From Rippkaea orientalis PCC 8801 (GTDB lineage Bacteria; Cyanobacteriota; Cyanobacteriia; Cyanobacteriales; Microcystaceae), in NCBI RefSeq assembly GCF_000021805.1, contig NC_011726.1, forward strand, positions 4,434,097-4,498,096: a stretch of 64,000 nucleotides of DNA, given 5' to 3'. The position numbers were made by a program, and so were the translations under genes. Positions 35,945 through 44,396 of this stretch are shown piece by piece; the stretch's first letter is position 1; every line of letters starts with the position of its first letter. The notes under the pieces are model-generated. The model ran no database searches, was not told the origin of the DNA, and was given only the letters and a program-made list of their open reading frames with translations.

Positions 35945-36856
35945 ATGGATTTAAGTTCTGCTTTACCAACTTTTATTGTTACCCTAAGAGAAGGATTTGA
36001 AGCTTCTTTAATTGTAGGAATTGTCTTAGTTTGTCTCAAAAAACTTGAAAGAACACAACTGAATTCCTCTGTTTATAAAGGAATTGCTGCGGGAATTTTA
36101 GCGAGTGTCATGGTGGGATTTTTGTTAGGGGGAATACTCCAAGGCGTTGACAATTATCAAAGTCCCTATACTCCAGTAATAAAAGCCATTTTAGCGAGTT
36201 TATTTGGCTTAATTGCCATTGGAATGTTAAGCTGGATGTTAATTTGGATGACTCAGCAGGGTAAGTCTTTAAAAGCAGAAATAGAAGGAGAAGTTTCTAG
36301 CGCGTTGAGTCAAAAAAATGGGTCAGAAAAAGCGATTTTTTTGTTGATTTTTATTGCTGTTTTACGGGAAGGATTTGAAACCGTTTTATTTATTATTGCC
36401 AAATTTCAAGAAGGTTGGAAGGTTCAAAGTTTAGGTGCGATCGCAGGTTTATTAACAGCTACATTACTAGGCTTTTTATTATTTCAATTAGGGGTTAAAA
36501 TTAATATCCGTCTCTTCTTCCAAGTGATGGGAGTTTTCTTATTATTAATTGTGGGAGGGTTAGTTATTGGGTTATTAGTTCATCTCGATCAGTCCATTCT
36601 CCTTTTATCACAAATTGACCCTAATTTTGCTAATTGGTGTATTATTCCAGGGGATTCATGTCTTATGGGATCATTAGTTTGGGATGGTTCTGAAATATTA
36701 AGCGATCGCCAGTTTCCTGGGATTATGTTAAAAGCCTTATTTGGGTATCGACAAACGTTATATTTAGGTGAATTAATTGTCTATTTGCTATTTTTATCGA
36801 TTGTCGGAACTCTCTATTTTCAAAGTCTATCAGATCGAGTAAGTAAGTCGGCATAA
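35945..36856 (+). CDS. Ftr1-family high-affinity iron permease
   Basis: The 303-residue protein has about seven membrane helices and two REGFE motifs (residues 15-19, TLREGFEASL, and a second copy in VLREGFETVLF). These are the iron-binding signature of Ftr1/EfeU. The last codons and the stop (SKSA-stop) lie inside a miniature inverted-repeat element starting at 36840, so the original C-terminus may have been replaced. It pairs with the upstream ferritin-like gene. No EfeO/EfeB or multicopper oxidase is adjacent. Confidence 0.9.
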   Translation: MDLSSALPTFIVTLREGFEASLIVGIVLVCLKKLERTQLNSSVYKGIAAGILASVMVGFLLGGILQGVDNYQSPYTPVIKAILASLFGLIAIGMLSWMLIWMTQQGKSLKAEIEGEVSSALSQKNGSEKAIFLLIFIAVLREGFETVLFIIAKFQEGWKVQSLGAIAGLLTATLLGFLLFQLGVKINIRLFFQVMGVFLLLIVGGLVIGLLVHLDQSILLLSQIDPNFANWCIIPGDSCLMGSLVWDGSEILSDRQFPGIMLKALFGYRQTLYLGELIVYLLFLSIVGTLYFQSLSDRVSKSA

Positions 36857-36911
36857 TTAAACGAACAATATCTGTAGGGTGAGCATTGCCCACCTTACCT
36901 TTATTTATACT

Positions 36912-38062
36912 AGACATCTCCAAGAATCTATAATCCAGTCATCGCAATAGAAGCAGGCAGATTAGACTCGAAGCAAAAATTCACCTTAATAACGAATTAA
37001 TCAGGGTTTAAAGACACAAAATCTAATTTTGAGATAAAACTATGGCTCATCTTAACGTCAATTACCTCACCTGATTTCTCGGATTCTATTATTCGTAAAA
37101 TTAGGGAACCAATTCTCAAACGAACTAATCCACAAACGGTTAATAGAACTGATTTATATCGACTTTTCTGTAATCTAAATCTTTCTTGAACAACTTTAAA
37201 TACTTTGACAACTCTAATTAAATGCTCAACAAAAATCCGATTAGATGATAAAGCTTTATTTTCTTTCTTTTGACTTTCTGTTAATTCTCCCTTCTTAGGT
37301 TTTTTATAGGGAGTTTTGATTTGAGTTTCTCCAATATAAGCTTTATCTCCACTAAAAGTTTGTTGAACATCGAATTTACTTAAAGTTTGACGACATATTT
37401 TTATGTCACTCATTGGACCAGGTTTTCCAATTACTACATCAATGATATCTTGAGCTTTTGGTAACACAATAAATTGATTTTTTAAAGTATGTCTTTGCTG
37501 CTTACCTGAATAATATTTTTTTTGTTCTTGACAGTCTGAGGGTCTTTCAATTGGCTGTTCTGAACTGTCTACAATCAATTCATAATCAGTTAATTGTTCT
37601 TGAATTATCTCTTCTTCTTCTTGGAACTTTTTTACTTGTTCTAACAAACTTGGCGGTAACTCTCCTTCAAAAAGTTTTTGCCAATAGCTAAAGATATTAT
37701 GAGCCGTTGATTCACTAACTTGAAAGAGCAGCCCTAAGATTTGAAAACTTATATTATGTCTTAGATAAACTAACATTAGAACAATTTGTTCTTCTTCTGA
37801 TAATTTAGAATAAGTTCCGCTTCCTGGTTGATTAATTCTAATTTTTGTTTTCTCAATTTTTTCTTTATTTTCCTGATGGAGAAGCTTCCCAAAGGCAATC
37901 AATTGTTCTAATTGTTGATAGTCAATTCCTAATAATCTTTTTGTTTGTTTAGGATATTTGTGAATATGTCCCCAAGTGTAACTTTCCATTTTCTTTTTTT
38001 TGACTTAACTCTCCCTATTATTATACAATGTTTTCCTATTTGATTAAATTATGGAGATGTCT
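36912..38062 (-). mobile_element. Complete IS5-family (ISL2-like) insertion sequence
   Basis: The 1151-base element has perfect 11-base terminal inverted repeats AGACATCTCCA (36912-36922 and the complement at 38052-38062). It is flanked by 3-base direct repeats ACT (36909-36911 and 38063-38065). A single intact transposase gene fills it. The ANT-type 3-base target duplication and the transposase fit the ISL2 group of IS5. Intact ends and gene suggest a recent insertion. Confidence 0.9.
36997..37989 (-). CDS. IS5-family DDE transposase
   Basis: The 330-residue transposase has an N-terminal helix-turn-helix region (about 70-110, NISFQILGLLFQVSESTAHN) and a DDE_4-type catalytic domain. The first Asp is in ELIVDSSEQPIERP, the second in GKPGPMSDIKI and the Glu in IFVEHLIRVVKV. 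Only one frame is used and it is uninterrupted, so it may be active. It lies 85 bases inside the left end and 73 bases inside the right end of the element. Confidence 0.93.
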   Translation of the reverse strand: MESYTWGHIHKYPKQTKRLLGIDYQQLEQLIAFGKLLHQENKEKIEKTKIRINQPGSGTYSKLSEEEQIVLMLVYLRHNISFQILGLLFQVSESTAHNIFSYWQKLFEGELPPSLLEQVKKFQEEEEIIQEQLTDYELIVDSSEQPIERPSDCQEQKKYYSGKQQRHTLKNQFIVLPKAQDIIDVVIGKPGPMSDIKICRQTLSKFDVQQTFSGDKAYIGETQIKTPYKKPKKGELTESQKKENKALSSNRIFVEHLIRVVKVFKVVQERFRLQKSRYKSVLLTVCGLVRLRIGSLILRIIESEKSGEVIDVKMSHSFISKLDFVSLNPD

Positions 38063-38072
38063 ACTGACCTAC

Positions 38073-38350
38073 TTAGTTATTAAAAAAGAACAACAAACCA
38101 TTAGTCATTAAATTGCATTGGAGTTGAATCACCAGAAGGGATAAAACTTGCCCAATAAAAAGAATAGTTTTGAGTGCAAGACGGGTTGCTTCTAGGTTAT
38201 TGGGTGCAGCTTGAAGATTGAGAGAAATTACCCCATCCGTTGTCCCTGAAACCATCGCTATATAATCCTATTTTTGCTTTTCATCGCCAATATTTAGGTT
38301 TTCTGAGAGATTAACTTCTTGTACTTCAATTCCCTATTGAAAGAGTCCTA
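38073..38350 (-). pseudogene. Possible degraded open frame of unknown family
   Basis: One minus-strand frame reads ALGLFQ, stop, GIEVQEVNLSENLNIGDEKQ, K, stop, then 60 codons from MVSGTTDGVISLNLQAAPNN to the stop at 38073. The continuous protein-like composition across two in-frame stops suggests a decayed gene. No family is recognised, and the frame could also be chance. Confidence 0.25.
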
Positions 38351-38354
38351 AAGC

Positions 38355-38804
38355 TTATAGCATTTCAAGAATTTGAGAAGCAATCTCAGGAGCAACTGGA
38401 ATAACTGATAAACGGTTGCCTTTTTTAACCAGTAATAATTCTTCAGACGTAAACCTTACTTTGAGGATTTCTAAAGTTAAAATCTTAGAAAATTCTTTGA
38501 CAAATTCGACTTTTACCGTTTGCCAACGGGGGGAATCTGTAGTAGACTTTGGATCATAATAGGGACTTTTTTGATCAAATTGAGTAGGGTCAATCACTTG
38601 ACTTTCAACAACTCGCATTAATCCAACAATTCCCGGTATTTTAGTATTAGAATGATAAAAAAAAGCCAGGTCATCTACTGTCATTTGTCGTAAAAAATTA
38701 CGCGCTTGATAGTTACGAACTCCATCCCAAATCGTTTGACCTTCTTGTTGAAGATCAGCGATACTATAAGTGTTTGGTTCTGATTTCATTAACCAATACT
38801 TCAT
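38355..38804 (-). CDS. EVE-domain protein
   Basis: Starting at the ATG with ribosome site GAAGGAA (MKYWLMKSEPNTYS) gives 149 residues, the usual length; an upstream frame extension is not supported. The protein is a single EVE domain of the PUA-like fold: MKSEP..Y at the start, TIWDGVRNYQARNFLR, DLAFFYHSN and GIVGLMRVV. EVE domains are proposed to bind modified bases in DNA or RNA. It has no operon partner. Confidence 0.92.
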   Translation of the reverse strand: MKYWLMKSEPNTYSIADLQQEGQTIWDGVRNYQARNFLRQMTVDDLAFFYHSNTKIPGIVGLMRVVESQVIDPTQFDQKSPYYDPKSTTDSPRWQTVKVEFVKEFSKILTLEILKVRFTSEELLLVKKGNRLSVIPVAPEIASQILEML

Positions 38805-38868
38805 AACAATTTCCTTCAAAAACAATTCTAAGTATTTCAACAAATTTAATCACCTATTCTAGCGTTTT

Positions 38869-38895
38869 GTTGGGTTTCACTCTCGTTCAACCCAA
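38869..38895. repeat. GTTGGGTTTC hairpin (family D)
   Basis: GTTGGGTT (38869-38876) pairs with AACCCAAC (38888-38895). Related hairpins are at 29744 and 56477. Confidence 0.6.
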
Positions 38896-39048
38896 CCGAT
38901 GAACTCTCTCATTATTTTTGAAAATTGGTATAATAACTGTCTGTACCATTAAACACAACCCCGTGCCATAGCTTCTCTCAACCAGAGTAAGCTACACTCT
39001 AATCTGAGTTATTCTATCCCTCTTGCTTCTGACTGACCCATTCCATCA

Positions 39049-40392
39049 ATGGTATTACTCCCCTTTATTACCTTTGCCCAAACCCCTCCCATTGCCCCTG
39101 TAACCCCGCAAGAAATTGTCCAACCGAATACGGTTCGTCCCCTACCCGGAGAACTCGATACGATCCCGGTTTTCAACAGCAATAGTCCCGAATTAGTTCT
39201 TGATGAAGGAATTTTACTCTCTACCTTTCCCCCCGATGGTAAAACTCACAGTAACGCCCATCTAAACTATCCTTTTTTCTCTCGCTTTGATGTTTTTGCC
39301 CATCACGTCGCTAAAGCCCCAACCCCAGGGGATTTACGCACCCTTTATTTAGGTATTATTCTCTATAATCCCCGCCAAACGCCCATTAACGTCAAAATTT
39401 TGCAAGGAGCAACCTACCTCAGTCAACCAGATGCTCCCTTTATTGAATTACCCCCCCAAGTGGAAGATACTCAAGAAAACGTCTATGCAGGTCCCGGCAG
39501 CCGCGTTATGGGGGCAATTTTGCGTCGCTACCGTCAAAATATCTTTCCCCCTTCTCTAGTCATCCCAGGGGGTGAAAGTCGGATGTTACTTAACTTACCC
39601 ATCCCCGTTAAAGATCTCGAGCCCCCCCTCAATGGACGATCTGCTTATGCGCGTCTTGAGACGAATGGAACGGTCTACGCGGCCAGTTTAGCTAAATTCG
39701 CCCCCTTAGATGAAAATGGACAAGAACGCGCCCCTACCTTAGAAGAATGGCAAAAGGTCTTACAAGAGGGAGCATTAGTGACCCCCCGCGATCGCGCCCC
39801 CACTCCTCCAGGAACTACCCCCATTACCTACGGGAGAGTCGCGGGTGTCTCTCAAGGATCAGCTTGGGAAGCCAGATTAAGCGATCGCGGCAATTGGTTA
39901 ACCATTCCCCCCAAAGGACAAGCCTTATCCTATCCCATTAGTTCCCTCGAAGGAGGAACCCTCGGAACCACTCAAGTCCAAAGTGCTCCCATGTTAGTGC
40001 GTTATCCGGACACCGCCTATCAAGCCCACGGCAATTATGGCGTACAATATAGCCTGACCTTACCTCTGTACAATCCTACTTTAGAACCCCAAACCGTCAC
40101 CATTGCCCTAGAAACCCCTATTAAACAAGATAAATTAGTCGATGGGTTACGTTTCTTCGATCCTCCGGGTTCATCGGTCTTTTTTCGCGGTCTTATTCGT
40201 GTTCGCTATCTCGATCAAATCCAAACTTGGCAAACCCGTTATTTTCACCTCGTTCAACGTCGCGGACAACAGGGAGAACCCTTGGTTAAACAAACGATCT
40301 TTCCCCAACGATGGCAACTGGTTAAAGTTGATTTAATGTATCCTCCTGACGCTACTCCTCCTCAAGTGTTAACCATTCGCACGATCGATTAA
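39049..40392 (+). CDS. DUF3370-family secreted protein
   Basis: The 447-residue cyanobacterial protein has a very short hydrophobic N-terminus (MVLLPFITFAQ). An in-frame stop lies just upstream, so the signal peptide is short or the true start is not ATG. The body is rich in Pro, with beta-type segments such as TLYLGIILYNPRQTPINVKI, GSRVMGAILRRYR and YGVQYSLTLPLYNPTLEPQT, characteristic of DUF3370. The function is unknown; a periplasmic or envelope location is likely. It is monocistronic. Confidence 0.82.
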   Translation: MVLLPFITFAQTPPIAPVTPQEIVQPNTVRPLPGELDTIPVFNSNSPELVLDEGILLSTFPPDGKTHSNAHLNYPFFSRFDVFAHHVAKAPTPGDLRTLYLGIILYNPRQTPINVKILQGATYLSQPDAPFIELPPQVEDTQENVYAGPGSRVMGAILRRYRQNIFPPSLVIPGGESRMLLNLPIPVKDLEPPLNGRSAYARLETNGTVYAASLAKFAPLDENGQERAPTLEEWQKVLQEGALVTPRDRAPTPPGTTPITYGRVAGVSQGSAWEARLSDRGNWLTIPPKGQALSYPISSLEGGTLGTTQVQSAPMLVRYPDTAYQAHGNYGVQYSLTLPLYNPTLEPQTVTIALETPIKQDKLVDGLRFFDPPGSSVFFRGLIRVRYLDQIQTWQTRYFHLVQRRGQQGEPLVKQTIFPQRWQLVKVDLMYPPDATPPQVLTIRTID

Positions 40393-40443
40393 AGGTGCGA
40401 GTTCGGGGTTCGGAGGTCTATTTTGACCCCTACTTCCCTAACT

Positions 40444-40540
40444 TTAACTTGAGTTCGGGATAAGCCAAAAGACTAATTCTATCGTTGTCTGAAACACCCA
40501 TTATCTCGTTAAAAATCATCCAACTCCGAACTCAGGTTAA
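40444..40540. repeat. Inverted-repeat element, family C (copy 1)
   Basis: TTAACTTGAGTTCGG at the left end and CCGAACTCAGGTTAA at the right end are inverted repeats around a spacer of about 67 bases. The second copy is at 47079-47152. Confidence 0.65.
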
Positions 40541-40789
40541 CTTTACTCAATGTCAGGTTATATAAATTTATAAATCTTTATATTGTGTTTCCTGAATGTG
40601 ACACAACTTAGTATTTTCAAGCTTTTTCCCCTATCACTTCATAGATATTTACCAAGTTTTTTAATAAAGATTTAAGATTTTGTGACATTTGCTCCTAGAC
40701 AAAGGATTTGGACTTATTGTAAAAGAAAGACAAGTCATGGGTTATTCAATTCAACCATGTCATTCTTGATCGCTAGGGAGATGACTATC

Positions 40790-41074
40790 GTGTCTAACTT
40801 ATTTCGTTCACTATGTTTAACCGCCCTACTAAGCTTTATTACTCCTCTTTTTTTACTAGGCAGTATGTTAGGCGTTTTATTAGCTGTTAGCTATATTCCT
40901 GGTATTGCCGACATTGGACAGATCGGAGAAAATCAAATTCTGACCTTTCTGTCGATTTTTGGTGATGGCTATCCGCTCCAGGGTATGTTAACCATCGGTC
41001 TTACCTGTAGCACCGTAGCGGGATTATTCGATGTTTTTAATTTCTATTTATACCAAGATGTAAGAGGTCATTGA
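40790..41074 (+). CDS. Small conserved cyanobacterial membrane protein
   Basis: GTG at 40790 is chosen because AGGGAG lies 9 bases upstream, giving 94 residues; an ATG 9 bases earlier or one at 40757 are alternatives. The protein has a hydrophobic helix at about 8-32 (ALLSFITPLFLLGSMLGVLL) and another region at about 64-82, then a short tail ending YQDVRGH. No known domain is recognised. It is likely a membrane protein of unknown role. Confidence 0.6.
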   Translation: MSNLFRSLCLTALLSFITPLFLLGSMLGVLLAVSYIPGIADIGQIGENQILTFLSIFGDGYPLQGMLTIGLTCSTVAGLFDVFNFYLYQDVRGH

Positions 41075-41224
41075 GCCCAAAAGTCTCCCATAAGCTACTC
41101 AACTAAGGCATTTATCGGCTTATTACTTTTCTAGAGACAATTCCTTTAGGGCGTTACTGAGGATGGGCTATAGGGTTGGTGAACTATGCCAACTAACCGC
41201 GATCGCTCAGTTTAAACCTAAAAT

Positions 41225-41938
41225 TTAGCAAATTTCCCGTACAGAGGGCTTACCATCGATAATTTCGCCCACTAAGACAATATCGGTCACTCCCACAAAC
41301 AAGCCGTTTTCGAGAACCCCTGGAATATTGTTAATGGTTTTTTCTAGGGTGGCTGGATCATCAATGCCTTCAAATTTGACATCAATCACCAGATTGCCCT
41401 GATCTGTCACCACGGGACCGGCTTTTCTCACTCCCATGCGTAATTCTGGTTTTCCTCCCAATTGTTCCAATTGACGCATCACAGGGGTAACTGCTTTGGG
41501 GATCACTTCGACGGGTAACAAGAACGTTGACCCCAACTTATCCACCAATTTATTACTATCGACAACGACAATAAAGACTTCAGCTAAGCTATCAACAATT
41601 TTTTCTTGGGTATGGGCAGCCCCACCTCCCTTAATTAAATTTTTGTTAGGATCAACTTCATCGGCTCCATCAATAGCCACATCGATACGATCAATGACAT
41701 CAAGGGTCGTTAAAGGAATACCATACTTTCTAGCCAAGACTTCTGCTTGAAAAGAGGTTGTCACGCCAACAATATTCTTTAAGTCGCCTGACTTGAGCCG
41801 TTCCCCAATATACTCAATGGCATAGGCTGTGGTTGATCCCGTCCCTAAGCCAACAATCGAATCCGATTTGACCCGAGACGCGGCCGCCTTACCCACCTCT
41901 TGTTTCATGATCACTACGGGATCATTTGTCATTGTCAT
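41225..41938 (-). CDS. rpiA: Ribose-5-phosphate isomerase A
   Basis: The ATG at 41938 is preceded by AAGGAG and gives 237 residues; a TTG two codons upstream is less likely. The family motifs are present: [19 protein letters not shown] (phosphate loop), [20 protein letters not shown] with the catalytic acidic residues and Lys, and TQEKIVDS. It interconverts ribose- and ribulose-5-phosphate in the Calvin and pentose-phosphate pathways. It is monocistronic. Confidence 0.97.
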
Positions 41939-42069
41939 GCTCAAACTCCTTAAAAGACAGAAGATCAGTTCAAATGTTAAACATTGTCATCTCAAGAATA
42001 GGGGATGAGTGATCCCGTAATCAACTATTATTTTTCAGTCTCATACCCATCCCTGGCTCTTGAACTTTC

Positions 42070-42537
42070 CTAGTTGGTATTAGCAGCAGCGAGCATTTCC
42101 TTGAGTTTGTTTAACTCATCAGCCCAACGGGGATCAGGCTGGAAGGAATCTCCAGAGGTACTGGTCGTTCCTTGAGTACGGGGACGTTTTTTCCCTCCCC
42201 CACTTTTTTTACCCGAAGACTTGACTGGGGTAGGAGTAGGAGTAGGAGTCGTCGTTTCTTCTTGATCGTCGTCTTTTTTCCCCTTGGCGCGAGGTAACGC
42301 TTTTTCAATCTTGAGAGGACTATCCATAAACGGCTGACCGTTATATTTTTCAATAAATTCATCAGCCAATTCATCCGTTGCCACAGTCACAAAGGCAAAC
42401 CCCCGACATTTGCCGGTTTTGCGATCTTTGATCACTTTGGTGGACATGATTTCCCCCGCATCAGCAAACATATCTTGTAAAGCTTGGCGTTCGATGGATT
42501 CTTTGGGTAAATTACCAACATAGAGACGAATGGGCAT
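42070..42537 (-). CDS. RRM-type RNA-binding protein
   Basis: The ATG at 42535-42537 (MPIRLYVGNLP) follows a GGAGG site and gives 155 residues; a longer frame from 42615 has no support. One RNA-recognition motif covers about 1-80, with RNP2 LYVGNLP and RNP1 KCRGFAFVTV. A Thr-Pro repeat and basic SSGKKSGGGKKRPR follow, ending in a conserved FQPDPRWADELNKLKEML tail. This is the cyanobacterial Rbp family, often cold-induced, which binds RNA. The upstream leader is long (up to 42850), in keeping with 5' UTR control. Confidence 0.93.
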   Translation of the reverse strand: MPIRLYVGNLPKESIERQALQDMFADAGEIMSTKVIKDRKTGKCRGFAFVTVATDELADEFIEKYNGQPFMDSPLKIEKALPRAKGKKDDDQEETTTPTPTPTPVKSSGKKSGGGKKRPRTQGTTSTSGDSFQPDPRWADELNKLKEMLAAANTN

Positions 42538-42849
42538 GAGATATACCTCCAGTGATTGATTTGAAAAAAAACTTGTTAACGCAGCACCAATTAGCCATCG
42601 TTTGATATGGCTCAAATGGGATGTGGCCAGAAATTCCCCAATGATGTATTTCCTGACAACCCAGATTATGGCTAGTAGTATCGGCTCGTGCCGTCAAAAT
42701 TAATGCACCTCTAACTATGAATCATGGAATGATCATTAATCGTTCTGCTTCGGTCTTAAGTCGCCTTACCAACATCAGAGCGATTTAATTATACGCCCTA
42801 TAGATTAATTAGGTATCACAACTCCTAAAACCCTTATAATATAAAGCTT

Positions 42850-42900
42850 TTAGGCTTGAGGTAAAAAACATAAGCCTAATTTACCTCAGAGTTACCTCAA
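42850..42900. promoter_or_regulatory. Nested inverted and direct repeats (candidate operator or RNA element)
   Basis: TTAGGCTT (42850-42857) pairs with AAGCCTAA (42872-42879). Overlapping it, TTGAGGTAA (42856-42864) pairs with either TTACCTCA (42881-42888) or TTACCTCAA (42892-42900). The alternative pairings could form competing hairpins. Confidence 0.45.
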
Positions 42901-43044
42901 TTAATACTATTGTGCTAAGTTTTTTGCTTCCCTAACACTTCATTAACTATACCTCATTAACGATATCTTACCTAACTCAGTTTAGGGGTCTAAAATCGGT
43001 TAACTTAAGGATTTGACAGAATCGCAAAAGTATGTTAGCTATGG

Positions 43045-43288
43045 TAATGAAGTCAAGGTGAAAGTTAGCATCCCTTGAGAATTACATAAGACTTATAACT
43101 TTCTTTGCCACCAGTAGAATCATGATCTTGCCGTTGCATCCCTCTACACCCCTGATTCTATCGTTGAACGGCTCTAAGACTTTACCCTTGTTTTGAACTA
43201 TAAGTTTGCCGAGGGTCGAATTTTGAATCATAAGCTTGCCCAGAGTTTTCTCATGAACTACCCCGACTTCTCAAAAGTCGGGGTTTCT
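43045..43288 (+). ncRNA. Candidate small RNA with tandem ~30-nt repeats
   Basis: TTGACA (43013-43018), a 17-base spacer and TAGCTA (43036-43041) form a plausible promoter. The region ends with an intrinsic terminator at 43261. In between, two 30-base tandem units (43191-43220 and 43221-43250) share TTTTGAAYYATAAGYTTGCC, and a third degenerate unit lies at 43113-43140. No reading frame is open through it. It lies antisense to nothing and opposite in strand to its neighbours. Confidence 0.35.
43261..43288 (+). terminator. Rho-independent terminator
   Basis: CCCCGACTT (43261-43269) pairs with AAGTCGGGG (43275-43283), followed by TTTCT. The T-run is weak. Confidence 0.7.
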
Positions 43289-43432
43289 AAATCCCCCACA
43301 CTTCTATTATTATGCCCTTGACTTTTGTTGCTTCATTTCTCCGATTTGCTTTATCGATTCCGTAGGAAGAAATATAGACAATTATGTTATATTGGTCGCA
43401 AGTGGGCTTAATAATATTAAGCCCCTACAATA

Positions 43433-44200
<768 letters not shown>

Positions 44201-44272
44201 TTATTCTTACCAAAGACTATCTTACGGGGTAAGGGGACAGTTAAGTATCCTAAACAAAATGAATTAGACAGC

Positions 44273-44334
44273 AGGGTGGGTTTATTTGACTTACTTGTGA
44301 GAACCCTAATTATTAGAAAAAACCCGCCTCTACG
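44273..44334 (-). repeat. Dispersed repeat family B (copy 2, inverted)
   Basis: Read on the minus strand this starts GTAGAGGCGGGTTTTTTCTA and matches the copy at 18924-18979. It lies between fabG and the ABC ATPase gene. Confidence 0.6.
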
Positions 44335-44396
44335 AATTTGTACAACTAATTTTGTCTAACTACTTATTTTAGTAATCTTACTGTCTCTTTTTTTCA

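Larger units (their letters stand above)
36840..38075. repeat. 82-bp MITE interrupted by an insertion sequence
   Basis: Without the insertion at 36912-38062 and one ACT copy, the flanks join into an 82-base element. Its ends are TAAGTAAGTCGGCATAATTAA and, inverted, TAAGTAGGTCAGTATAAATAA (17 of 21 identical). The middle carries GTAGGGTGAGCATTGCCCAC. It overlaps the end of the Ftr1 gene. Confidence 0.75.
42538..43432. other. 895-bp intergenic region between the RNA-binding protein gene and fabG
   Basis: This large AT-rich region holds the leader of the RNA-binding protein gene, a nested inverted-repeat cluster (42850-42900), a possible small RNA with tandem repeats (43045-43288) and its terminator. 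No protein-coding frame of convincing length is visible. Confidence 0.6.

Noticed and set aside
43191-43250. Two 30-base units as a CRISPR array
   Set aside because: They are directly adjacent with no spacers, only two or three diverged units, and no cas genes nearby.
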